Part shown: piece after piece, positions 1 to 6,679 of the stretch
How the letters are laid out: each line of letters starts with the position of its first letter
Numbering within the stretch: the first letter of the stretch is position 1
Source: Saprospirales bacterium
GTDB taxonomy: Bacteria > Bacteroidota > Bacteroidia > Chitinophagales > Saprospiraceae
Direction: 5' to 3'
Assembly (NCBI GenBank): GCA_024642645.1
Contig: JAHEAS010000012.1
Location: forward strand, 1 to 15,677
Length of the DNA: 15,677 nucleotides
The notes under the pieces: generated by a model
Told to the model about the DNA's origin: nothing
Seen by the model: the letters and a program-made list of their open reading frames with translations, nothing else
Database searches by the model: none
Translations under genes and position numbers: made by a program

Positions 1-742
1 GCACCTTGAAAACAAAATACCCGAGCACGAGTACCATCACGGCACTCAGGAACGACAGCACTGCATAGGGCACTACCTTACCCACGATGATGAGCAAGGG
101 TGGTAGTGGCGACACTAGCAGCAGGTCCATCGTACCGAGTTCTTTTTCCCTCGCAATGGTCAGGGAGGTCATCATGGCCGAAATAATCAGCAATATCAGG
201 GCAATCACCCCCGGCACGAAGGTGTAGGCACTCCGCAATTGAGCGTTGTAAACCATCCTCGTTTCCACCTGAACCCGGTAGGGTAGCTGCACCGTGGCAG
301 CCTGGTTTTGTTGAAACTGCTGTATGATTTGCGAGGCGTAATTGACGAGGGTAAGGGCATAGTTTGGCTCGGAGCCGTCTGCGATTAACTGGATTTGTGG
401 GTTGGAGCGGGCATTGAAATCACTGCCAAAATTTGGGGGAATGACAATGGCCATTTTTGCTTCGCCATTTTGAAAAAACGGCGCAATTTCTTCGTAGCTC
501 CGCAAATCCGCCTTCACCTGCAAATGGCCGGAAGCCTCCAATTGCTGGCGGAGTTTGCCGCTCAGGTCGTCGTGGGCATTGTCCAAAACGACCACCGAGG
601 CGTCCTTGAACTCGTTCGTCACCACGTACCCGAACAGCAGCACCAGGGCCACTGGCATCCCCATCAGGATGAACAGGGTGCGGCGATCTCGGAGGATGTG
701 GTAGAACTCCTTCTGGACAAATGCGGCGAATATTTTTAGCAT
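1..742 (-). CDS. ABC-2 type transporter permease, partial (YbhS/YbhR/YhhJ-like)
   Basis: Inner-membrane permease of an ABC exporter. I translated the reverse strand from the ATG at 742 and it stays open to the window edge (247 residues), so the C-terminus is missing. It starts MLKIFAAFVQKEFYHILRD, the usual cytoplasmic lead of ABC-2 permeases. A first membrane segment follows at about residues 20-40 (LFILMGMPVALVLLFGYVV), then a large extracytoplasmic domain of about 130 residues, then further helices after AYTFVPGVIALILLII. The motif AREKELGTMDLLLVSPL, between membrane segments, is the family hallmark for coupling to the ATPase. It is the last visible gene of a minus-strand export operon and begins 31 bases after the preceding ATPase stops. 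A second permease gene often follows in such operons and would lie outside the window. The family is secure; the substrate is unknown. Confidence 0.93.
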   Translation of the reverse strand, partial: MLKIFAAFVQKEFYHILRDRRTLFILMGMPVALVLLFGYVVTNEFKDASVVVLDNAHDDLSGKLRQQLEASGHLQVKADLRSYEEIAPFFQNGEAKMAIVIPPNFGSDFNARSNPQIQLIADGSEPNYALTLVNYASQIIQQFQQNQAATVQLPYRVQVETRMVYNAQLRSAYTFVPGVIALILLIISAMMTSLTIAREKELGTMDLLLVSPLPPLLIIVGKVVPYAVLSFLSAVMVLVLGYFVFKV

Positions 743-773
743 TCCTATTGAAATTTGAAAAAGCTACTGTCTC

Positions 774-1505
774 TTATTTTGGCCTTGCCAAGCTGACGAA
801 CACTTCGTCCATGGTAGTTGCGGAGAACCTTTCTTTCAGTTCCCCCGGACTGCCCAACGCTGCAATTTTGCCATCCACCATGATGGAAATGCGGTCACAA
901 TACTCCGCTTCGTCCATGTAATGCGTGGTGACGAAGATGGTGCGCCCGAGGTTGGCTGTGGCATAAATCATCTCCCAAAAACGGCGGCGAGTTGCAGGGT
1001 CAACGCCGCCCGTCGGTTCGTCGAGGAAGACGATGGCCGGGTCGTGTACGTTCGCAACGGCGAAGGCGAGCCGTTGTTTCCAGCCAAGTGGCAGTTCGCC
1101 GACAATCTTGTCAGCGTAAGCTTCCAAGGTCAGTGAGGTCAATATCTGCTCGGTTTTTTCCTTGATTTCATTGCTGCGCAACCCATAGATACCGCCGTAA
1201 AACCGGATGTTTTGGCGGATGGACAGGTCTTCGTACAGGCTGAACTTTTGGCTCATGTAGCCGATGTTTTCCTTGATTTTCTCCGATTGGCGGTAAACGT
1301 CGAAGCCTGCCACGGTTGCCTCACCACCGGTTGGCCGGTTGAGGCCGGTGAGCATTCGTATCGCGGTCGTCTTGCCTGCCCCATTGGCACCGAGGAAGCC
1401 GAAGATTTCGCCCTTTTTTACCTCAAAACTAATGGCGTCCACGGCGGTGAAATCGCCAAAGCGTTTGGTGAGTTGGTGGGCGGTGATGGCATTTTCGGCA
1501 CTCAT
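774..1505 (-). CDS. ABC transporter ATP-binding protein (matches YbhF C-terminal half)
   Basis: Cytoplasmic ATPase (243 aa) that powers the adjacent permease. Visible motifs: Walker A GANGAGKTT at residues 39-47, Q-loop Gln86 (YMSQKFSL), Walker B with catalytic Glu163 (VFLDEPTGGVDP), and switch His195 (TTHYMDEAEYCD). The signature that is normally LSGGQ reads LPLGW (residues 138-142), followed by KQRLA. From knowledge of the family, this degenerate form is typical of the second half of E. coli YbhF and of YhiH-type proteins. It lies 63 bases after the other ATPase gene, which has a canonical signature but lacks the Q-loop Gln and the switch His. I infer that the two form a heterodimer. The start is the ATG at 1505. 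Confidence 0.95.
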   Translation of the reverse strand: MSAENAITAHQLTKRFGDFTAVDAISFEVKKGEIFGFLGANGAGKTTAIRMLTGLNRPTGGEATVAGFDVYRQSEKIKENIGYMSQKFSLYEDLSIRQNIRFYGGIYGLRSNEIKEKTEQILTSLTLEAYADKIVGELPLGWKQRLAFAVANVHDPAIVFLDEPTGGVDPATRRRFWEMIYATANLGRTIFVTTHYMDEAEYCDRISIMVDGKIAALGSPGELKERFSATTMDEVFVSLARPK

Positions 1506-1568
1506 ATTTTCATTTTAAAAATTCTGCTTAAAAAGCTGATTTTCAATACCTTGTAGGCGTCTGTTGAA

Positions 1569-2471
1569 TCACATCAAATCCAAAAAAACATCCTCAATCG
1601 TCGCTTCAACGGGCTTCACCACAATTTCTTGATGACCTTGGTTATTCATCAAAGTTTCGATAACCTCTGAATCTACTTGGGCTTTCGTCGTCAAGTGCAG
1701 GTACTCCCCAAAAGGCTCCACCCGTTCCGTCCCTTCATAGCCTCGTAAGTCTTGCAGGAGCTGGTAGAAGTTTTTGCTGCGTACCGCAAAAAGCGGCTTT
1801 TTATAGCTCCCGATGATGCCCTGCGGCGTGTCTATGGAAAGTATTTCGCCTGCTTGAATCAGGGCAATCCGTTCGCAACGCATCGCCTCGTCCATGTATG
1901 GCGTGCTGACGAGGATGGTGATGCCGTGTTCTTTGAGCCGCTGGAGCATGTCCCAGAACTCCCGGCGACTCACGGCATCCACGCCGGTAGTCGGCTCGTC
2001 GAGGAATAGCACTTCCGGCTGGTGGATGAGGGCGCAACAGAGCGCTAGTTTCTGTTTCATTCCACCAGATAATTTGCCTGCCCGCCGTTTGCGAAACGGC
2101 TCGATTTGCACCCAAATCTCCTCGATAAGATGGTAACCCTCTTCGATGGTGGTGCCGAAGATGGTGGCAAAGAATTGTAGGTTTTCCTCCACGGTCAGGT
2201 CTTGGTAGAGCGAGAATCTGCCCGGCATATACCCCACCCGGCGGCGGATTTGCTTCAAATCCTTTTTTACATCCCACCCTGCTACCGTGGCGTTGCCAGA
2301 GCTGGGCACCAAGAGCGTGGTTAGAATCCTGAACAGGGTGCTTTTGCCCGCCCCGTCTGGCCCGATAAGGCCGAACAGTTCGCCGGGCGCTACCTCGAAA
2401 CTGATGTCTTTTAGCGCTTGTACCTCACCGAAGGAGTGGTTGATATTGGATATTTTGATGGATGAATTCAT
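1569..2471 (-). CDS. ABC transporter ATP-binding protein (matches YbhF N-terminal half)
   Basis: Second ATPase (300 aa) of the export operon. Walker A is GPDGAGKST (residues 37-45), the signature is a canonical LSGGMKQK (134-141), and Walker B is VLFLDEPTTGVDA with Glu159. Two residues that contact ATP are changed: the Q-loop reads YMPGRFSL with Gly84 where Gln is expected, and the H-loop reads STPYMDEA with Pro191 in place of His. A C-terminal extension of about 75 residues (after 225) ends in the EDVFLDLM motif common in ABC-2 ATPases. Its ATG overlaps the stop of the adaptor gene (ATGA at 2468-2471), so the two are translationally coupled. In E. coli the equivalent of this gene and the next one are fused as YbhF; here they are separate. 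Confidence 0.95.
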   Translation of the reverse strand: MNSSIKISNINHSFGEVQALKDISFEVAPGELFGLIGPDGAGKSTLFRILTTLLVPSSGNATVAGWDVKKDLKQIRRRVGYMPGRFSLYQDLTVEENLQFFATIFGTTIEEGYHLIEEIWVQIEPFRKRRAGKLSGGMKQKLALCCALIHQPEVLFLDEPTTGVDAVSRREFWDMLQRLKEHGITILVSTPYMDEAMRCERIALIQAGEILSIDTPQGIIGSYKKPLFAVRSKNFYQLLQDLRGYEGTERVEPFGEYLHLTTKAQVDSEVIETLMNNQGHQEIVVKPVEATIEDVFLDLM

Positions 2472-3397
2472 TGCTTCTTTTCTGGCTTTGCCCCATTCGA
2501 CCAGCTTACCTCGCCCGGCATCCCAATCTTCAAAGCCCCATCCCCATTCGCCACCTTCACCTTGAAAGCGTAAACGAGGTTCACTCGTTCTTCCTTCGTC
2601 TGGATGGTTTTTGGGGTAAACTCCGACTTGCTCGAAATCCAGCTGACCGTGCCAGATATTGTGCGCACTCCCCCACCCGCTTGGTCAATCAGCACATTCA
2701 CCTGTTGCCCGATTCTCAGATTGGGCAGTTGGTCGCCGCTGACGTAGGCACGCAGTTCCAGCGTGTCCAGCGCAGCGATTTTGTAGAGCGGTGAGCCGAA
2801 ACCTACCACCTCCGACGCCTCGGCGATTTTGGTCAGCACTACCCCATCGAACGGATTGTGTATGTAGCAGCGGCGGATTTGCTCGCCCAGCACCTTGATT
2901 TGCGCCAGCACCGGGTCTTTTTCACCTAAAATGCCTGTGTTTGCCGTACCAGCCGTGCGCCGTGCCGCCTTGATTTGAGCATCCACCACGTCGATTTGGC
3001 CGTTCATGTCGTCAAGCTGCTTGGGCGTGGCGGCCTTGTCGGCGAGGAGGCGCTTTACCCGGTCACGTTCCCGAACCAGGTTGCGCTTCTGTTCCTCCAA
3101 CACGGCGATTTGCGGGTTCGGGTCTTGCTGTTTCTTGCCGATGGTGCCGAGGCTAGCCATGAGTTGTTGCTTTTGTAAATGCAACAAAGTCGTGTCCACC
3201 AACGCTACAAGTTCCCCAGCCTTCAGTGGTTCGCCTTCTCTGGCTTTCAAGAACAACAACTTGCCGTTCGCCTCAGCGCTGACGATGGTTTCCACCGCCT
3301 CGAAATTGCCGTAGGCATCGGAGCGGGCTTCTTCTTTTTTGCAAGAAAAAAAGAGGAGTAAAATGTTGATAATGAGTATTTTATGCAAGGTTTCCAT
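2468..3397 (-). CDS. HlyD-family efflux adaptor (membrane fusion) lipoprotein
   Basis: Periplasmic adaptor (309 aa) that bridges the inner-membrane ABC pump and the TolC-like channel. The N-terminus is METLHKILIINILLLFFSC with Cys19 followed by KKEE, which fits a Bacteroidota lipoprotein signal. The order is barrel-sandwich half (about 35-68, with AEANGKLLFLKAREGEPLKAG), then a long charged coiled-coil hairpin (about 70-175), then the second lipoyl half (NPFDGVVLTKIAEASEVVGFG), then a beta-barrel domain ending in IGMPGEVSW. It resembles YbhG of the E. coli YbhGFSR exporter. It lies 35 bases after the TolC gene and overlaps the next ATPase by 4 bases. The start is the ATG at 3397. The substrate cannot be read from the sequence; drugs or lipophilic compounds are usual for this group. 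Confidence 0.93.
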   Translation of the reverse strand: METLHKILIINILLLFFSCKKEEARSDAYGNFEAVETIVSAEANGKLLFLKAREGEPLKAGELVALVDTTLLHLQKQQLMASLGTIGKKQQDPNPQIAVLEEQKRNLVRERDRVKRLLADKAATPKQLDDMNGQIDVVDAQIKAARRTAGTANTGILGEKDPVLAQIKVLGEQIRRCYIHNPFDGVVLTKIAEASEVVGFGSPLYKIAALDTLELRAYVSGDQLPNLRIGQQVNVLIDQAGGGVRTISGTVSWISSKSEFTPKTIQTKEERVNLVYAFKVKVANGDGALKIGMPGEVSWSNGAKPEKKQ

Positions 3398-3413
3398 ACT
3401 TGTATTTTATGCT

Positions 3414-3445
3414 ATTCGTCAATCGTAATTCGTCAATCGTCAATC
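3414..3445. repeat. Heptamer tandem repeat across the TolC stop codon
   Basis: On the minus strand this stretch reads as about four and a half units of GATTGAC (one unit changed to GAATTAC). It encodes the last residues of the TolC-like protein (IDD and the stop) and continues into the spacer before the adaptor gene. It can also be read as a 14-bp unit repeated twice. A second heptamer tract with a different unit occurs in the response regulator gene. Confidence 0.75.
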
Positions 3446-4716
3446 CCCTTCCACGTCCGCCAAGCAGTCTCCACTTGTACCAACTGCACCCGGTGCGCTT
3501 CCATTGCCAGCCGCGCTTGCAACTCAGCATCAGATTGCAGCAGGTAGTCGGTGGCAGTGGCCACGCCGTTATCGAGTTGGGAGGAAAGTTGTTTCAAAAT
3601 CTCGGCCTGCAGCTTTGCTATCTCCTCGTCCCGCTGGATTTGGTTTTGCAGCTTCGCAATGTCTTCCCGAAATTTTCCGTCCTGGTGTTCGAGGTTTTGG
3701 GTGAATGTTTGCTTTTGGTTTTCGATGAGTTGTGACTGCACGGAAAGCTGTTGCCGCTCCCGGTCGGCTTGTTTCCAATCCAGGAATTTCCAAGAGAACT
3801 GCACCCCACCGATAAAGTACGGGCTGATTTTGTTATCGAAAAAATTCAAAGGGTCGGGATAGCCGATGCCAGAAATGGCAAAGGCGGCGACTTTCGGGCT
3901 CCATTGCGCATCAATCAAATCAGCAGATGCCAACACCTGTGTTTTTTGCAAATCGAAGAGCGCAAGTTCTGGCCTAGCCCCCTCTGCCCCCCCCAAAGGG
4001 GGCGTAGATACAGTGGGTACTTGCAAAATTGTTTTTTCTTCCTCAAGATTTCGTCCAATTAAGCTGCTTAAAACCGCCAACAATGCCCTGCTATCGCTGC
4101 CGATTTCTTCGATTTTTGCTTGCACCTTCAGTTGCTCCACCTGTAGTTTGAGTACTTCACTTTCCAGAGCGACCCCGTGCCGAACAGCGGCTTCAAGTTG
4201 GGTCGCTTTTGCAGCCAAATCCTTTTGTGTGAGTTCAAGCGTCTTAGTTTGCGTTTGCAGCAGCGCTGCACCGAAAAAAAAGCGGTCCACCTGTTCCCGC
4301 AGCTTGTTCAATTCCACGGTAACTGATTGATTGTCAACGGCTAGCTTGGCTTTTTCGACCGTCTTTTTTGCCTCAGCGAAACCGCCGTCAAGCAACACGT
4401 AGTTGGCTTCCAGATTAGTCAGTACATTGTATTTCGGGATGTTGACATCCACGCCGGGGAAGCTAAAAGGCAAGCCGAAGACCTCGTTCTGCCAAGTGGC
4501 CTTGGCGTTCCACTGCACCGTGGGCAAGCGGCTGGCATCAATGTTCTCCAACTTGAGTGCCGTGATTTTTTCAAAAAGCTGGGGATTTTGGGCGATGGCC
4601 GTGTTGGCCTCGGCGAGGCGGTAGCAGTCTTGCAAGGTCACGGAGTTTTGTCCCAATATTGGGAACCACAACAGCAGCAAGGCTGGGAACAGGAAGTATC
4701 GGATGGTTAATTGCAT
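3433..4716 (-). CDS. TolC-family outer membrane efflux protein
   Basis: Outer-membrane channel component (427 aa) of the export system, first gene of the minus-strand operon. I start it at the ATG at 4716 because this gives a clean signal peptide (MQLTIRYFLFPALLLLWFPILG, cleaved before QNS). The longer reading frame would need a TTG at 4740 and adds eight residues that look unlike a signal. After the signal come the long heptad-rich helices of the TolC fold: LQDCYRLAEAN near the start, LNKLREQVDRFFFGAALLQTQTKTLELTQKDL mid-protein, and a second half with QLIENQKQTFTQNLEHQ leading into the last helix (TDYLLQSDAELQAR). About residue 240 a PPLGGAEGA segment is encoded by a C-rich palindromic repeat and looks inserted. 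Family certain, substrate unknown. Confidence 0.94.
   Translation of the reverse strand: MQLTIRYFLFPALLLLWFPILGQNSVTLQDCYRLAEANTAIAQNPQLFEKITALKLENIDASRLPTVQWNAKATWQNEVFGLPFSFPGVDVNIPKYNVLTNLEANYVLLDGGFAEAKKTVEKAKLAVDNQSVTVELNKLREQVDRFFFGAALLQTQTKTLELTQKDLAAKATQLEAAVRHGVALESEVLKLQVEQLKVQAKIEEIGSDSRALLAVLSSLIGRNLEEEKTILQVPTVSTPPLGGAEGARPELALFDLQKTQVLASADLIDAQWSPKVAAFAISGIGYPDPLNFFDNKISPYFIGGVQFSWKFLDWKQADRERQQLSVQSQLIENQKQTFTQNLEHQDGKFREDIAKLQNQIQRDEEIAKLQAEILKQLSSQLDNGVATATDYLLQSDAELQARLAMEAHRVQLVQVETAWRTWKGIDD
3974..4003. repeat. C-rich palindromic repeat inside the TolC gene
   Basis: This stretch contains CCCCC-AAA-GGGGG at 3990-4002 plus flanking C-rich sequence. It is read in frame as part of VSTPPLGGAEGARPE, between two helices of the TolC-like protein. 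Similar C/G-rich palindromes are common dispersed repeats between genes in Bacteroidota (family knowledge). Its presence inside a gene is unusual but in frame and probably harmless, since it sits in a loop. Confidence 0.55.
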
Positions 4717-4737
4717 AAGCTTTTTTTCTTTCGGGCT

Positions 4738-4745
4738 CAAAGATG
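4738..4745 (-). promoter_or_regulatory. Candidate -7 element of the efflux operon
   Basis: On the minus strand it reads CATCTTTG, one mismatch from the Bacteroidota -7 consensus TAnnTTTG. It would place the transcript start about 17 bases before the TolC ATG at 4716. No clear -33 TTTG is present, which would fit a promoter that needs an activator. The nearest CCACTCGTTGCA motif ends 29 bases upstream of it. Confidence 0.4.
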
Positions 4746-4774
4746 GGCCAGCTAATGTAGGCTTTTATGAAAAA

Positions 4775-4872
4775 TGCAACGAGTGGCGGGATTATTCCTG
4801 CGAATGGAAAATATGTTCACTCGTTGCGCTGTTCCGGCCATTCGTTGCAAAGTTGAGGAACCATTCGTTCAG
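4775..4872. promoter_or_regulatory. Candidate LytTR operator array, two orientations
   Basis: A 12-mer close to CCAYTCGTTGCA recurs five times between the divergent efflux and sensor operons. Minus-strand copies: 4775-4786 (CCACTCGTTGCA) and a weaker one at 4796-4807 (9 of 12), offset 21 bp. Plus-strand copies: 4817-4828 (TCACTCGTTGCG), 4838-4849 (CCATTCGTTGCA) and 4861-4872 (CCATTCGTTCAG), offset 21 and 23 bp. LytTR regulators are known to bind pairs of about 9-bp direct repeats two helical turns apart (AgrA is an example), and a LytTR regulator is encoded next door. The inner copy on each strand lies 28-29 bases from that strand's candidate -7 element. Confidence 0.6.
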
Positions 4873-4885
4873 CCCTTTAACTTTG
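4853..4885 (+). promoter_or_regulatory. Promoter of the LytS/LytTR operon
   Basis: TTG at 4853-4855, a 22-base gap, then TAACTTTG at 4878-4885, a full match to the Bacteroidota -7 element. The expected transcript start is within a few bases of the kinase ATG at 4892, so the mRNA would be leaderless or nearly so. Confidence 0.6.
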
Positions 4886-4891
4886 CCCATT

Positions 4892-5893
4892 ATGAAAAAT
4901 AAAGCAACCATTATCGGTCATCTTGCCTTTTGGCTCTTCTACCTGACGGTGGTTGGCACGGGCGGTTCACTCATCGCTGATCCTAGCCAAGGCTGGCCAT
5001 TCGTTTGGAACAGCCTGGTGTTCGGTGGAATCGTGATTTACGGCAACTTGTTTTTTATCCTACCTTTTTTGCTTGAAAAAAAGTACCGCCGATTCGGGCT
5101 GATAGGGCTAGGCTTCGTGTTGTTGGTGATTTTCCTTCGTTTTGAAACGGAGCACCTCTTCGGCCTGCACCTGACCGACCAGTTCGGCTGGCCCGCCTAT
5201 TTCTTCATGTCGGTGCAAATATTGGCGCTGTTCCTACTCAGTACCATGTTTGGTGGATTCTTGCAATGGATGAATGACCGGGAACGGGACAGTTTTTTAC
5301 AGAAAGAAAAACTGGCCAGCGAGCTGAAATTCCTGAAAACACAGGTGAACCCGCACTTTTTGTTCAACACCCTGAACAACATCTACTCCCTCGCCTACCG
5401 CCAGCACCCGAACGCCGCTCCGATGATTGCCACGCTTTCGAAAATCATGCGCTACCACCTCTACGATGGCAGCCGGGAGCGGGTGAGTTTGGTGAAAGAG
5501 GCTGAAATGCTTCATGATTTTATCGCCTTGCATCGCCTCAAGCACGGTGACTCTCTGCACGTGGATTTCTATTCGGAAGGCATTGAGGCCCAACATGAAA
5601 TAGCCCCACTGCTGCTCATAAATTTCATCGAAAACAGCTTCAAACACGGTGATGCCGACTCGAATCCCGATGCTTTCATCAATGTGAACCTTATCGTGGA
5701 GGATGGCAGGTTGCAGTTTTCGGTGGAAAACAGTTTTATATTGCCTACGGCAATGACAAACAAAGGAGTGGACGAAGGTTTTGGATTAAAAAATGCCCAG
5801 CGGCTGCTCGATTTGGCCTACCCCAGCCACTACGCACTCATCACGAAAGCCGAAAATGGCGTACATTCGGTACAGCTAAACATTCAGCTATGA
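4892..5893 (+). CDS. LytS/YehU-family sensor histidine kinase
   Basis: Membrane sensor kinase (333 aa) of the His_kinase (PF06580) type that pairs with LytTR regulators. Four hydrophobic segments lie at about residues 6-24, 40-60, 68-84 and 102-122. A short coiled coil follows, then the phospho-acceptor box QVNPHFLFNTLNNIYSL with His155. The ATP-binding region has an N-box (LLLINFIENSFKHG, Asn248) and a glycine box EGFGLKN (295-301). There is no separate sensory domain, so the signal is probably sensed in or at the membrane. The frame is open upstream to 4703, but that part overlaps the divergent promoter region and the TolC gene. The ATG at 4892 gives the usual short cytoplasmic lead and sits just after a promoter. 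It overlaps the regulator gene by ATGA. Confidence 0.95.
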   Translation: MKNKATIIGHLAFWLFYLTVVGTGGSLIADPSQGWPFVWNSLVFGGIVIYGNLFFILPFLLEKKYRRFGLIGLGFVLLVIFLRFETEHLFGLHLTDQFGWPAYFFMSVQILALFLLSTMFGGFLQWMNDRERDSFLQKEKLASELKFLKTQVNPHFLFNTLNNIYSLAYRQHPNAAPMIATLSKIMRYHLYDGSRERVSLVKEAEMLHDFIALHRLKHGDSLHVDFYSEGIEAQHEIAPLLLINFIENSFKHGDADSNPDAFINVNLIVEDGRLQFSVENSFILPTAMTNKGVDEGFGLKNAQRLLDLAYPSHYALITKAENGVHSVQLNIQL

Positions 5894-6600
5894 CCATTTT
5901 GCAAACGCTCATCGTGGACGATGAAAAACCAGCAACCGAGTTGCTGCTCGCCTATGCTGCCAAGGTGCCCGAATTGGAAGTGGCCGGCGTAGCCTACAAT
6001 GCCATGAGCGCCCGCCAGTTGCTGGCTGAGAAGCCTATTGACCTGCTCTTCCTCGATATCCAGATGCCCGACCTCACGGGATTGCAACTTCTGCGGATGC
6101 TGAAAAACCCACCCGCCGTTGTGCTTACCACCGCTTACTCTGAGTTCGCACTGGAAGGGTACGAATTGGACGTTTTGGATTATCTGCTCAAACCGATTGA
6201 GTTCGAGCGGTTTTACAAAGCGGTGTCAAAATTAGTTGGCAGTCGGCAGTTGCCAGTTGGCAGCCCGACAGAAACGCCAGCTGTGGAGTATTTCTTCGTA
6301 AAAACCGACCACCAAATTGTCAAAGTCAACTTTGCGGAGATACTTTTCATCGAGAGCCTTCGGGAGTATGTGCGCATTCACACGCTCACGCAACGCATCG
6401 TGGCGAGGCTGGCCATGCAGCGGCTGGAGGAGGAATTGCCTTCGGCAAAATTCATCCGCATCCACCGGACGTACCTCGTGAACATTGATGCTGTGCAGAA
6501 AATCGAGGGGAATCTGCTGCATATTGGTAAGGAGCAACTGCCCATTAGCAAAGGCAAACGGGAGGAGTTCATGCAGTTTGTTGAAGGCAAAGTCATTTAA
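5890..6600 (+). CDS. LytTR-family response regulator
   Basis: DNA-binding response regulator (236 aa), partner of the upstream kinase, with start ATG overlapping the kinase TGA. The receiver domain (1-115) shows the acidic pair in LIVDDEKPA, phospho-acceptor Asp56 (LLFLDIQMPD), Thr80/81 (VVLTTAYSEFA) and Lys101 (DYLLKPIEF). The LytTR domain (about 133-232) shows FVKTDHQIVKVNFAEILFIES, the REYVRIHT strand and FIRIHRTYLVN. The linker (about 115-125, VGSRQLPVGSP) is encoded by a heptamer tandem repeat. Likely targets are its own operon and the divergent efflux operon, judged from the repeated motif between them. Confidence 0.96.
   Translation: MTILQTLIVDDEKPATELLLAYAAKVPELEVAGVAYNAMSARQLLAEKPIDLLFLDIQMPDLTGLQLLRMLKNPPAVVLTTAYSEFALEGYELDVLDYLLKPIEFERFYKAVSKLVGSRQLPVGSPTETPAVEYFFVKTDHQIVKVNFAEILFIESLREYVRIHTLTQRIVARLAMQRLEEELPSAKFIRIHRTYLVNIDAVQKIEGNLLHIGKEQLPISKGKREEFMQFVEGKVI
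6234..6263. repeat. Heptamer tandem repeat in the regulator linker
   Basis: Four units of AGTTGGC (two units with one change each) plus AG. It encodes the flexible linker between receiver and LytTR domains. The same string AGTTGGCAGTC appears again at 6603-6613, just after the gene ends. Gain or loss of three units (21 bp) would keep the frame. Confidence 0.7.
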
Positions 6601-6679
6601 AAGTTGGCAGTCAGGGTGCAGTCTATTTAGTCTCTTGCCATTCATTACGGCACTGACTAAACAACTGTCGAACTGCAAA

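Noticed and set aside
1801..2277. 158-residue frame on the minus strand overlapping the first ATPase gene
   Set aside because: Same strand but another frame inside a gene with complete ABC motifs; the translation is Arg/Pro/His-rich and looks like a shadow.
4703..4891. Extended N-terminus of the sensor kinase (63 extra residues)
   Set aside because: It would overlap the start of the TolC gene and the divergent promoter and operator repeats. The residues show no domain, and the ATG at 4892 follows a consensus -7 element.
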